Below are positions 9,961 to 17,364 of a stretch of 61,987 nucleotides of DNA, piece after piece (positions within the stretch are counted from its first letter, which is position 1; every line of letters starts with the position of its first letter). The DNA is taken from assembly GCA_000440235.1 (NCBI GenBank), contig ALKQ01000020.1, positions 1 through 61,987 on the forward strand, in the 5' to 3' direction. The position numbers and the translations under genes were made by a program. The stretch is from Streptococcus suis 10581 (GTDB lineage Bacteria > Bacillota > Bacilli > Lactobacillales > Streptococcaceae). Below the pieces are notes generated by a model that had not been told where the DNA came from, did not search any database, and saw only the letters and a program-made list of their open reading frames with translations.

Positions 9961-10230
9961 ATGGCTAAAAAATCAAAAATGGCACGCTATCAGAGACAGT
10001 TGGAGTTAATCGAGCGCTATGCGGATTTACGTAAAAGTCTCAAAGAAAAAGGTGACTATCAAGCACTTCGAAAATTGCCTCGCGACTCAAATCCAAATCG
10101 ACTGAAATACCGCGACCGGACTGATGGCCGTCCGCATGCTTATATGCGAAAATTCGGTGTGAGTCGGATTACCTTCCGTGAATTAGCCCATCTTGGTCAA
10201 CTCCCTGGGGTTAAAAAAGCAAGTTGGTAA
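9961..10230 (+). CDS. rpsN: 30S ribosomal protein S14, zinc-independent form
   Basis: An 89-aa S14 protein starting [13 protein letters not shown] and ending with the conserved [18 protein letters not shown]. It contains no cysteines, so it is the C-minus paralogue that can replace the zinc-binding S14 when zinc is scarce. The promoter carries a perfect AdcR-like operator, which fits that role. The ribosome site AAGGAG is seven bases before the ATG. A terminator follows immediately. Confidence 0.95.
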   Translation: MAKKSKMARYQRQLELIERYADLRKSLKEKGDYQALRKLPRDSNPNRLKYRDRTDGRPHAYMRKFGVSRITFRELAHLGQLPGVKKASW

Positions 10231-10238
10231 ACATTCTT

Positions 10239-10267
10239 AACAAGGCTGGTTTTCCGCCTTGTTTTTT
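10239..10267 (+). terminator. rpsN terminator
   Basis: AACAAGGC and GCCTTGTT form a stem followed by a T run. A TGCTATACT extended -10 for the next gene overlaps its 3' edge. Confidence 0.85.
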
Positions 10268-10311
10268 GCTATACTAAAAACCAACTGAAACAATATACGG
10301 AGGTTTATAAG

Positions 10312-10590
10312 ATGAATTTGGATTGCATCCGCGAACAGATTAACACGATTGATAGCCAATTGGTTGAACTACTTGAAAAACGAATGGAGTTGGTCGACCA
10401 AGTTACAGCCTATAAACGAGCAACAGGTAAGCCTGTTTTGGATACCAGCCGAGAAAATGCTGTCCTTGAAAGAGTTGGAAAATTAGTTCAAAAGGATGAT
10501 TACCGCTCTGCCATTCAAGCAACCTTCAGCGATATTATGGCGCAATCAAGAACCTATCAATCTTCCAAGTTAGCGAATCATGAGCAATAA
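10312..10590 (+). CDS. chorismate mutase (AroQ class)
   Basis: A small all-helical AroQ-type chorismate mutase, converting chorismate to prephenate for phenylalanine and tyrosine synthesis. The pattern LDCIREQINTIDSQLVELLEKRM, followed by VTAYKRATGKPV, is characteristic and holds the active-site Arg and Lys residues. At 92 aa it is a free-standing domain. CGGAGG precedes the ATG. Its end overlaps the ClC gene by 11 bp, so the two are co-translated although functionally unrelated. Confidence 0.9.
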   Translation: MNLDCIREQINTIDSQLVELLEKRMELVDQVTAYKRATGKPVLDTSRENAVLERVGKLVQKDDYRSAIQATFSDIMAQSRTYQSSKLANHEQ

Positions 10591-11794
10591 GATGAAACAA
10601 GCCATCCAACTCCTTTTCTTTTCCAGCTTAATTGGAGTCGGTGCAGGAATTATCACCACACTTTTTGGGAAAATTCTACTAGGGATTGGAGACCTACGGT
10701 CTGAATATTTTACATATCTCATCCCCTTTCTGCCACTTGCAGGTGTGTTGATTGTTTTCATTTATCAAAAATGGGGGAGGGAAGTCCAAGCAGGCATGGG
10801 CTTAGTCTTCAAAGCTGGACAAGGGGAGCTAGTGCAAATTTCTCCAGTTCTCATTCCGCTCATCATCTCTACAACTTGGCTCAGTCATCTTTTTGGCGCT
10901 TCCGTTGGCCGCGAGGGGGTAGCTGTCCAACTTGGAGCCAGTCTCTCACACTGGTTAAAAAAACATGGTTTCACACACTTGCCCAAAGACATGATAACAA
11001 AGATTGGTATGGCCGCAGGTTTTGCAGGGCTATTTCAAACACCACTGGCTGCTGGTTTCTTTGCCATTGAGGTTTTAATCGTTGGCCAATATTCTTGGAC
11101 TAGTCTCCCCTATTGTCTAGTTGCCGCTTTCACGGCTTCTACTACTTCCCATTTATTGGGATTAGAGAAATTTTCGCATGCCATCGCAACTACCTCATTC
11201 CATTTTATAGATAGTTTTAAATGGCTTCTGATTGCCATCTGCTTTGGAGTTGTCGGTAATTTATTTGCTTGGTTTCTGGCGCAAGCAAAAAGCATCTCAA
11301 CTCGATGGCTTCCAAATCCTTACATTAAAATAGCTATCATGGGAGTTGGACTGACCGTTCTACTATTTTTCTTCCATCAAGGTCGTTATGCTGGTTTAGG
11401 AACCAATTTGATCGATGCCAGTTTAGCTGGGGAACAGGTGTTTGCTTTCGATTGGCTACTAAAACTCCTACTAACCTGTCTTTGTTTGGCTGCAGGTTTT
11501 CAAGGGGGCGAAGTTACTCCGCTCTTTGCGATTGGAGCAAGTTCTGGGGCTGTTTTAGCAGGATTACTAGGTCTACCAACTGAACTTGTTGTAGCTCTTG
11601 GGTATTGTGCCGTATTTGGAACAGCCACCAATACCTTACTGGCTCCTCTCTTCATTAGTTATGAAGTATTCGGTGCTAATATCCTGCCCTATGCTATTCC
11701 TGTACTTGCCATAGCTTATCTTATAAACAGAAAACAGACTATTTATGGACAGCAGTTGAGGAAATTCAATAATGCAAAAAAGCCTATCATTTAG
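10580..11794 (+). CDS. voltage-gated chloride channel / ClC family antiporter
   Basis: A ClC-type chloride channel or proton/chloride (or fluoride) antiporter with 10-12 hydrophobic helices. The selectivity-filter region FGASVGREGVAVQLGA contains the gating glutamate in GREG. A second conserved stretch, GFQGGEVTPLFAIGA, corresponds to the GxFxP region, here with EVTP. The length of 404 aa fits a bacterial ClC without CBS domains. The stop codon lies inside the terminator stem. This is the last chromosomal gene before the prophage. Confidence 0.88.
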   Translation: MSNKMKQAIQLLFFSSLIGVGAGIITTLFGKILLGIGDLRSEYFTYLIPFLPLAGVLIVFIYQKWGREVQAGMGLVFKAGQGELVQISPVLIPLIISTTWLSHLFGASVGREGVAVQLGASLSHWLKKHGFTHLPKDMITKIGMAAGFAGLFQTPLAAGFFAIEVLIVGQYSWTSLPYCLVAAFTASTTSHLLGLEKFSHAIATTSFHFIDSFKWLLIAICFGVVGNLFAWFLAQAKSISTRWLPNPYIKIAIMGVGLTVLLFFFHQGRYAGLGTNLIDASLAGEQVFAFDWLLKLLLTCLCLAAGFQGGEVTPLFAIGASSGAVLAGLLGLPTELVVALGYCAVFGTATNTLLAPLFISYEVFGANILPYAIPVLAIAYLINRKQTIYGQQLRKFNNAKKPII

Positions 11795-11802
11795 GCTTTT
11801 TC
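11776..11802 (+). terminator. terminator overlapping the ClC stop codon
   Basis: AAAAAGCCTA and TAGGCTTTTT form a stem around a 5-nt loop. The TAG stop is in the 3' arm. Confidence 0.85.
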
Positions 11803-11812
11803 GTATACTCTC

Positions 11813-11830
11813 CATCTCCCCTGCAGGAAT
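11813..11830. repeat. attL core
   Basis: The 18-bp core CATCTCCCCTGCAGGAAT recurs exactly at 56231-56248 inside tRNA-Arg(CCT). This copy is the displaced tRNA 3' end left by integration and marks the left prophage boundary. Confidence 0.92.
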
Positions 11831-11926
11831 TTTATAGCAAAACACGTTGTTGTATGTTTTAAAAAATACGCTGATTTTAGCTATTTTTGTTATATTTTTG
11901 ACCTATCTATACTCATTTTTTAAAAC

Positions 11927-11947
11927 TTTTGGGGCGAATTTGGGGCA
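11927..11947. repeat. candidate left integrase arm site / integrase 3' remnant
   Basis: A 21-bp block made of two TTTGGGGC units 11 bp apart matches 56165-56185 at 19 of 21 positions. On the plus strand, 11901-11957 reads as a short frame ending FGANLGQTH-stop, closely resembling the integrase C-terminus FGANLGQES. It could be an arm-type binding site, a remnant of another integrase, or both. Confidence 0.5.
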
Positions 11948-11983
11948 GACGCACTAAAAAAACACTCCATAAATCAACTTCTC

Positions 11984-12010
11984 AAGACCTCTGGACAAGG
12001 TCTTTTTTTG
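11984..12010 (+). terminator. plus-strand terminator near attL
   Basis: AAGACCT and AGGTCTT form a 7-bp stem with a 7-nt loop and a following T7 run. It follows the integrase-like tail at 11901-11957, as a terminator follows the real integrase. The region 11831-12106 otherwise shows no gene. Confidence 0.7.
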
Positions 12011-12106
12011 TCCGCAAAAACGGAAATTTTGGGAAATGTCCGAGATAAAAGTAAGTATTTTTCTATCAAATTTTGAAAAAACGCTATTTTTTTGAAATTC
12101 GGGTAA

Positions 12107-12136
12107 CAAAAAAAGCCCCCAGCAAACGCTGAGGGG
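12107..12136 (-). terminator. terminator after the toxin and structured RNA
   Basis: On the minus strand CCCC-A-GC-type pairing (12116-12123 with 12128-12136, one bulged A) is followed by a T7 run. It would end the transcript carrying the toxin gene and the 76-nt cloverleaf-like RNA. Confidence 0.8.
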
Positions 12137-12150
12137 TTCTGAAATACAAT

Positions 12151-12226
12151 GATAGCGGTTGGGCGGCGTATCCAACATCTCAGGTACTCTCTCGAGTGCG
12201 TCAGGAGCCTTTCTGACCTCGCTATC
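12151..12226 (-). ncRNA. 76-nt cloverleaf-like structured RNA
   Basis: A 7-bp closing stem (GATAGCG / CGCTATC) encloses three hairpins: GTCAG/CTGAC, ACTC/GAGT closed by a GAGA (GNRA) tetraloop, and GTTGG/CCAAC. Length and topology are tRNA-like on the minus strand, but there is no usable anticodon loop and no TTCRA T-loop, so it is not a normal tRNA. It starts two bases after the toxin stop and ends before a strong terminator. Folding was done by eye; identity is unknown. Confidence 0.55.
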
Positions 12227-12227
12227 A

Positions 12228-12743
12228 CTATTTTAAATAATCTTTCTCGGAAATAGTTTTCAGACGCTCTTTGTAATTGACAAAGGTTGAAAACTTAAAA
12301 CGTTTAGGGTCTGTTAGTTTGTGAATATCCTTATCCGATACAGCTTTATTAAAATCAACAATAACTTTAATAAGTTTATTGATAATCATTTTATCGTTAT
12401 CCATCAACTTATAGTAGTCTGTCACCTCTCGCAATCGAAAGTTAGTATTCAAAAGATATTTCTTATCTTCCAAAATAAGAGATTTCCCTAAATCCAATCC
12501 TTCGACATACCCTACCCTGTTTGACGGGCGCAATTTATACTTTAACTGATACCTTTTTGGCATATAACTACGCAGGGGAATAAGGAAAGTCAATTCTTGG
12601 ATTTGCACCAAAACAATCGCAAAACCACGACCTTTATTCAAGATTTTCTTACTTTGAAAATCATAATCCATAGCTTGGATAATATCAAAATCTTTACACA
12701 TTTGTAAATCAATTTGACCAAGTTTCAATCTCTTACTCTTCAT
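12228..12743 (-). CDS. type III toxin-antitoxin toxin, ToxN/AbiQ/TenpN-like
   Basis: A 171-aa basic protein resembling type III toxins, which are endoribonucleases inhibited by a small repeat RNA. The recognisable pattern is KGRGFAIVLVQI (residues 37-48) followed by FLIPLRSYMPK (53-63), then YVEGLDLGKSLIL, and a C-terminal FSTFVNYKERL. These correspond, from memory, to the core strands of the TenpN/AbiQ families. Upstream sits the expected layout: a TTGACA promoter, about 150 nt of non-coding structured sequence, then a terminator directly before the gene. It lies between the lysis genes and attL, a common cargo position. Alternative: an unrelated phage exclusion protein. Confidence 0.68.
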   Translation of the reverse strand: MKSKRLKLGQIDLQMCKDFDIIQAMDYDFQSKKILNKGRGFAIVLVQIQELTFLIPLRSYMPKRYQLKYKLRPSNRVGYVEGLDLGKSLILEDKKYLLNTNFRLREVTDYYKLMDNDKMIINKLIKVIVDFNKAVSDKDIHKLTDPKRFKFSTFVNYKERLKTISEKDYLK

Positions 12744-12756
12744 CTACACCTACCAC

Positions 12757-12788
12757 AAAAAAATCCTACCAACGGGATATTGGCAGGA
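12757..12788 (-). terminator. terminator between candidate antitoxin RNA and toxin
   Basis: A 9-bp stem (TCCTGCCAA with TTGGTAGGA on the minus strand, one G-T pair) is followed by T7. It lies 14 bp before the toxin start, as in type III systems, where it limits toxin mRNA relative to the RNA antitoxin. Confidence 0.8.
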
Positions 12789-12915
12789 CGCATTTCCAAT
12801 GGGATACTTCTGTTAACGAGCGCGTCCCTCCGCCCCCTCATTGCCACAAGGCATGGGTTTAACGACAAGCGATGTCGGAACATAGAAAGGAGGTGTTTAA
12901 ACCGTTTCTGTTCAC
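12757..12915 (-). ncRNA. candidate type III antitoxin RNA
   Basis: About 155 nt between a promoter and a terminator upstream of the toxin, with no credible reading frame. Visible structure includes hairpins CGACA/TGTCG and TGCC/GGCA, a CACCTCC stretch able to pair with GGCGGAGGG, and two copies of TATCCCRTTGG 27 bp apart at the 3' end. Long classical tandem repeats are not obvious, which is the weak point of this call. Confidence 0.5.
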
Positions 12916-12919
12916 AATT

Positions 12920-12949
12920 ATTATTCCACACATCCCTATATTTTGTCAA
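12920..12949 (-). promoter_or_regulatory. promoter of the candidate antitoxin RNA
   Basis: The minus strand has a consensus TTGACA (12944-12949) and AATAAT (12920-12925) with 18-bp spacing. No gene other than the toxin locus lies downstream. Confidence 0.6.
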
Positions 12950-12970
12950 GAAAAATCTTCGCAACCATTA

Positions 12971-12994
12971 TTGACAAAATGGCTATTTTGACAA
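12971..12994. repeat. 24-bp inverted repeat
   Basis: TTGACAAAAT-GGCT-ATTTTGACAA is an inverted repeat with one mismatch per arm. The same TTGACAAAA forms the -35 region of the nearby toxin-locus promoter. It may be an operator. The stretch 12995-13122 shows two copies of TTCCATGTGCRAAT (13018 and 13083) and no gene. Confidence 0.5.
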
Positions 12995-13122
12995 TAATAC
13001 ACATGATATATTTATTTTCCATGTGCAAATCGAAATCATGCAAACCGTTGATACGACTGCGTTTGTCTATTTTCCAAGTAAATTCCATGTGCGAATTAAT
13101 GTGCGGTTCCACTCTATTTCAG

Positions 13123-13152
13123 CAAACAAAAAAAGCCCAGCAGACCGCTGGG
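13123..13152 (-). terminator. endolysin / late operon terminator
   Basis: CCCAGC and GCTGGG form a stem with a 5-nt loop followed by a T7 run on the minus strand, just past the endolysin stop. It is the likely end of the late transcript. Confidence 0.88.
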
Positions 13153-13160
13153 TTGAAAAA

Positions 13161-13880
13161 CTATTTAAACGTACCATAAGGTACGACATTGCGCCGATTT
13201 GACTCCTCGCCTGCTGCTACATAGCGACGTACACCGCTATGGCTAACATACGATACCCAAATGTATCCATCGGCAATATAGACCGAATCATAATTAAACT
13301 GCTCGCCATTCGTGTACGTTGCCACAACTTTACCGTCTACACCAGGCTTGTCTCTGACATTGAGCAGAGATACTTTAACGGTCATTGTCCCCTGCTCGTC
13401 TTTGACCTTACCGAGATTACCACTGCTTGCCTGTGTTGCCACTGCAGTAGAGTCGCTGTAAGGTGGATAAAACCAGCCGACAAGGTTGCTAATTTGCTGA
13501 CTAGAATACTGAGCAGGACCACCGACAGACAGATTACCAACTAGGTTCTGCTCAATAGTTTGGACAGTATTGCCACTGACTCCGATAATCAGACCAGTAT
13601 GCCCATAGTTGATACCGTCACCTGCCCAGTAATTCTTGACAAAGATAGCCCCTGGACGTGGACGTTCTGAGGTGGGCATGTAATGCACCTCAAAGTCGTG
13701 CTGCTTGGCTGACTTTATCAAATCAATGGCATTGCCCCACAAAGGCTTGCCGAAGAATTTTCCGCAAATCCAGTTAGGTAGGTCTACACACTGCTTGCCG
13801 TACCAACCATCATAGTCTACACCTTGACCACGATTGGCAAGGTCTTTGGCAAAATTAACTACTTCATTTACCGTTGTCAT
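13161..13880 (-). CDS. endolysin, CHAP amidase/endopeptidase with SH3b domain
   Basis: The phage lysis enzyme that cuts host peptidoglycan. The N-terminal CHAP domain spans about residues 1-130, with catalytic Cys31 in YGKQCVDL and His94 in YGHTGLII. After a linker rich in Ser/Thr/Ala, the C-terminal part (about 160-239) is a bacterial SH3 (SH3b/SH3_5) wall-binding domain with SLLNVRDKPG and the YIWVSYVSHSGVRRYVA signature. At 239 aa it is a standard two-domain streptococcal endolysin. It overlaps the holin gene by 4 bp and closes the late operon. Confidence 0.93.
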   Translation of the reverse strand: MTTVNEVVNFAKDLANRGQGVDYDGWYGKQCVDLPNWICGKFFGKPLWGNAIDLIKSAKQHDFEVHYMPTSERPRPGAIFVKNYWAGDGINYGHTGLIIGVSGNTVQTIEQNLVGNLSVGGPAQYSSQQISNLVGWFYPPYSDSTAVATQASSGNLGKVKDEQGTMTVKVSLLNVRDKPGVDGKVVATYTNGEQFNYDSVYIADGYIWVSYVSHSGVRRYVAAGEESNRRNVVPYGTFK

Positions 13881-14215
13881 TTGTCAGTCTCCTTCCAGGC
13901 ATCGTTCATTTGCTTCACAGCTGATTCGATAAAGGTCTCCAACTGTGTTTCGGTCATGTAAATGTTGTATTTGGCAAGTTGACCTGTTACACGACGTTTA
14001 GCCATATCTAGCTTGTCTACATGCTTGTCCTGGTCTAATTTGGTAATCTGCTCAACTGCGTTGACGGCGTTCCGTGCCAGAATCTCTGTAATTTCGACCG
14101 CTCGCTTACCTCCCTTGGCAATCAGATACTTTTTGACCTCATGGACAATCATACCTCCAACGATAGCTAAGATACCTGTAGCAGACCCTATAATAATTTC
14201 TGTAAGTTGATTCAT
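13877..14215 (-). CDS. holin (LLH-type)
   Basis: A 112-aa protein with one clear N-terminal transmembrane segment (about residues 6-24: IIIGSATGILAIVGGMIV) and a charged helical C-terminal part. This matches the LLH-type phage holins found next to streptococcal endolysins. Holins form membrane lesions that release the endolysin and time lysis. It is encoded directly upstream of, and overlapping, the endolysin gene. Confidence 0.82.
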   Translation of the reverse strand: MNQLTEIIIGSATGILAIVGGMIVHEVKKYLIAKGGKRAVEITEILARNAVNAVEQITKLDQDKHVDKLDMAKRRVTGQLAKYNIYMTETQLETFIESAVKQMNDAWKETDK

Positions 14216-14216
14216 A

Positions 14217-14633
14217 TCAATTCTCCTTCTTCAATGGCAACTCACAATATATGCCATACATAGTTTCAATTTCGCCATTGCCGCCTAAAATCTTATACGA
14301 TTCAAACAACTTGGCGATTTCCCGACGTTCTTCAAGAGTTGTCCATCCTCGCTCGATGGCAGCGTCCAAATCGCGATAGAGGACATAACGACGACTACTA
14401 CGGCTACTCGTTTTGAGATTTTTGACATCATGCTTAATCGCTTCACCAGTCGACTTGTTGTCATCCGCAACCTTTTGCAAAGTCGTTAGACGAGCATTGA
14501 TAGCCGTTAGTTCGTTCTTATTGTTCGCTCCAATCTTTGCGATGGCAACCCCGCCAATCGCCGTCACTAATGTTCCAGCGAAAGGTGTTGCTGCATGCAA
14601 AATTTGGATAAAAAGATTTGGTTCTTCGACCAT
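14217..14633 (-). CDS. phage membrane protein of the lysis module
   Basis: A 138-aa protein with an N-terminal hydrophobic segment (about 14-32, TPFAGTLVTAIGGVAIAKIG), then a helical region with a heptad pattern and a conserved-looking C-terminal domain (WTTLEERREIAKLFESYKILGGNGEIETMY). Proteins of this type sit before holins in many streptococcal phages and may be a second holin or holin partner. The function is inferred from position and topology only. The stop is one base before the holin start. Confidence 0.72.
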   Translation of the reverse strand: MVEEPNLFIQILHAATPFAGTLVTAIGGVAIAKIGANNKNELTAINARLTTLQKVADDNKSTGEAIKHDVKNLKTSSRSSRRYVLYRDLDAAIERGWTTLEERREIAKLFESYKILGGNGEIETMYGIYCELPLKKEN

Positions 14634-14636
14634 AGG

Positions 14637-14792
14637 CTACTCCTCGCTAATCAGTTCAGCCAAGATTTCCTCATCTTCAACCATCTTTGTGAGATAAGCC
14701 TTAATTTTATTTTTGATAATGTCTGAAAAAGGCAAATCTTTATATTTGATACGTCCTTCGAAAATTTCAATTGCGTAAAGTTTAATCATCAT
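14637..14792 (-). CDS. small phage protein after DUF1366 (XkdX-position)
   Basis: A 51-aa acidic protein starting MMIKLYAIEIFEG. The ATG at 14792 has GGAG seven bases upstream. It occupies the place where small XkdX-like proteins occur, between tail fibre and holin genes, but I see no diagnostic motif. It reads straight into the next lysis gene. Confidence 0.65.
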   Translation of the reverse strand: MMIKLYAIEIFEGRIKYKDLPFSDIIKNKIKAYLTKMVEDEEILAELISEE

Positions 14793-14814
14793 ATCTGTTC
14801 TCCAATCTTTATTT

Positions 14815-15249
14815 TTAAATAAGTTCCAAGGCCTCTTCGACAACTTCATCATCAAATAGACCAGTTTGCAATAAATCTTCATCCGTAAGCAACCCCTTCC
14901 CATACAATGTCATAACGACCTGCAAGAATGCAGCACGGGATGACGCAGACACCGTGACCTGCTCTTTAACCTTTTCAAGATTCTTTGTAGCTTCTTCGGC
15001 AATATCATCAACCTTGGCAAGACGCTTGCCAATCGCATTGAATTTCTCATCTTCTGCTCTGTTTGGGAAATTGTCCTGATAGATTTTCTCGAGTGCCAAC
15101 TCAAACAGTTCTGCATCTGACTTATCAATAGCTTCTTTATCGAAATAGATGGGATACATAGCTCCTTCATCATTGATAAGTAATACTCTAGTTTTCGGAT
15201 GTTCCCCTTGCGCATATTCCAGTGATTTGTTTCCAAATTTTAACCTCAT
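14815..15249 (-). CDS. DUF1366 family phage protein
   Basis: A 144-aa protein starting MRLKFGNKSLEYA, acidic and helical, with a central coiled-coil-like stretch (DDIAEEATKNLEKVKEQV). It resembles the DUF1366 proteins found downstream of tail fibre genes in streptococcal phages. Its role is unknown; it could be a fibre chaperone given its place directly after the fibre gene. Confidence 0.75.
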   Translation of the reverse strand: MRLKFGNKSLEYAQGEHPKTRVLLINDEGAMYPIYFDKEAIDKSDAELFELALEKIYQDNFPNRAEDEKFNAIGKRLAKVDDIAEEATKNLEKVKEQVTVSASSRAAFLQVVMTLYGKGLLTDEDLLQTGLFDDEVVEEALELI

Positions 15250-15261
15250 AGCTGTTCCTTT

Positions 15262-17346
15262 CTAACTTGGATATGGGTCGTTAGTGATGTATGTAATCGT
15301 GCCAGTATATACATGAGCACCCCCAGTCCCATTTGTTAACCTAATTTTTCCATCAGATGCGAAATGTAATATCGACGGTGATTTTGTGAAGCTACCTGAA
15401 TTAGGTACAATGACCATGTGAGCCTCAGCTGTCGGTCGATACCCTAACGGGATAGTCTCAATCATTTGCCTATACTCAAAGACATCAATGTTGGTAATGC
15501 GACGATTAAGTGTGATAGTGACTAAGTTGTCCTTACGAGTCAATGTCGCGTTAAGTCCATACGGAAATCCCATCGTCAATGTCTTTAGTGGTTTTTCTTG
15601 CAGCATTGGATGATTTGTTTGTGGAGTTATTTCAACCCAAGGATACCATGTGGCAGAGCCATTTGAGGACTTGTAATTGCCAGCATGTCGTCTGTACACC
15701 TTCCATCCGCCACTCCAAGACCTAGCAATCTGAAATATATCTGTAGTAGCTCTGTATGTTTCAATCCAGCCATAGTTTGAAGGAAAAGGACTGTTTGCAC
15801 AGCCTGGATTTATCCAACGTGTGCCATTGTTAACATGAGTATTGACATCCGTATTGTAAGCGTAAATAGTATTACCTTCGACATTTGTCAATTGATACTG
15901 TTGTATCTGCTTACCACCTGCATAGATATTACCTGCCACATCCAATGACCCCGCAGACCCATTCTCTGCAATTTTACCCACACCAACCCTACCATCTTTG
16001 TCATAACTCATCACAACACTTTCGGTTGCTACGGTTGCTGAAAATTCAACACTTGTAAATTTATCAGACAACGTACCTATGATAGTAAATGACTTATTAG
16101 CTGGATAATTACCTGCCATATTAGCCGCTGAATTACTTAGAGTGTGCTGAGTTGTCCAACTGCCAGACGCACTACCATTGTCAGCTGTATAGCTGGTACT
16201 ACCTAGAGGGGCAACCTTGAATGACAATGTCATGATGTTCTTTTGGCTACCAGATAGCGTAATTGGTGCTATCTTAGCGTTTCTGACAATCTGAATGATA
16301 TTGGGTGTCTGTCTCGTTCGCTGTGCTGTAAAGCTCAAAATAGGAGCAAAATACTCAATAACGTTGATAGTGACATCCCTAGTATCCGACCATCTACCAC
16401 GGCTATCTACGACCGATGCACGGATAGTAGCGGAACCATTAAAGTTCATTATACCCAACGTACCACCGTTTGAGTTTGTAACTAAGTTTCTATTTACTAT
16501 CTCTGCCTTATATCCTGTAATAGTTGAACCATACGTACCAGCATGTCCATTAAATGTTACTTGGATATTAGAAATAATCTGCAAGAAATTGTTGCCAGAC
16601 AACAGACTTCTCGCCACTCCATTAGTGTCTGTCAGAGTAACGCCAGAAAATGTAGGTTTCATACTTGTTGGCACGTTGGCTGTAAACGCGACCTGTTGCG
16701 TGCCTGTCTTGGTACTACCAGAATAGGTGTCAACAAAGATTGTCCCTGTGCCACTTGTTGCGTTTGGGATGTCGTTCGCAAAATCGAGTGGGATAGTCCA
16801 AGTTGTAGACATATCTACATTACTTGCTATTGTTCCTTGTTTATTGCCCCAAGCATATCTAACAGTATGCTTAAAACTAGAACTTTGACGGTGGATGTTG
16901 ATAGTAAGTGCACTACCAATAACCCCAGAGCTAACACTTACAGAACTGGAGCGTGGGATAGTGGTCAAGCCATGAAACCAGCTCCCTGAGGCGTTACCAA
17001 AGTTCAAAGTTCCATAGCTGATATTACTCATATTAGAACTCAAACTAATTCCTGCTGATTTTGTTCCGTCAGTATTGTGACCTACTCGAAATTGTACTGA
17101 GCCCAAATGCTTTTTGGAGCCATTGAGGTATAGAGGACCTACGGCAATAGTTTGAGATTGACCATCACAAGTGACGGTGACGGTATTGCCGTAAGTATTA
17201 CCAAACTCAATGTTCCACCCTGTGTCCATTCCTATCCAAACATCGACCTTAATGACTGAGCTATTTCCAGCTATGTCTTGGCTAACCGTTGAGGATGAAC
17301 CTTCAAGATAGCCTCGCCAGTTTCCTGAGTATCGAAAAACTACCAT
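15262..17346 (-). CDS. DUF859 family tail fibre / baseplate protein
   Basis: A 694-aa structural protein starting MVVFRYSGNWRGYLEG, with the Ser/Thr/Gly/Asn-rich, beta-strand character of fibres. The N-terminal 500 residues match the DUF859 type found in streptococcal phages next to the tail endopeptidase. The C-terminal 200 residues (from about GNIYAGGKQIQQYQL) look like a trimeric pyocin-knob-like or receptor-binding module ending in WYPWVEITPQTNHP and a beta-rich tip. It probably contributes to host recognition. No catalytic motif is visible. Confidence 0.82.
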   Translation of the reverse strand: MVVFRYSGNWRGYLEGSSSTVSQDIAGNSSVIKVDVWIGMDTGWNIEFGNTYGNTVTVTCDGQSQTIAVGPLYLNGSKKHLGSVQFRVGHNTDGTKSAGISLSSNMSNISYGTLNFGNASGSWFHGLTTIPRSSSVSVSSGVIGSALTINIHRQSSSFKHTVRYAWGNKQGTIASNVDMSTTWTIPLDFANDIPNATSGTGTIFVDTYSGSTKTGTQQVAFTANVPTSMKPTFSGVTLTDTNGVARSLLSGNNFLQIISNIQVTFNGHAGTYGSTITGYKAEIVNRNLVTNSNGGTLGIMNFNGSATIRASVVDSRGRWSDTRDVTINVIEYFAPILSFTAQRTRQTPNIIQIVRNAKIAPITLSGSQKNIMTLSFKVAPLGSTSYTADNGSASGSWTTQHTLSNSAANMAGNYPANKSFTIIGTLSDKFTSVEFSATVATESVVMSYDKDGRVGVGKIAENGSAGSLDVAGNIYAGGKQIQQYQLTNVEGNTIYAYNTDVNTHVNNGTRWINPGCANSPFPSNYGWIETYRATTDIFQIARSWSGGWKVYRRHAGNYKSSNGSATWYPWVEITPQTNHPMLQEKPLKTLTMGFPYGLNATLTRKDNLVTITLNRRITNIDVFEYRQMIETIPLGYRPTAEAHMVIVPNSGSFTKSPSILHFASDGKIRLTNGTGGAHVYTGTITYITNDPYPS

Positions 17347-17364
17347 ACTTTCAAATTTTCCTTT

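Noticed and set aside
12151..12226. Calling the cloverleaf-like element a tRNA
   Set aside because: No 7-nt anticodon loop and no TTCRA-type T-loop in either orientation; the middle hairpin has a 4-nt GNRA loop.
12740..12964. 74-aa minus-strand frame upstream of the toxin
   Set aside because: It spans the promoter, hairpins and terminator of the candidate antitoxin RNA and has no ribosome site; treated as non-coding.
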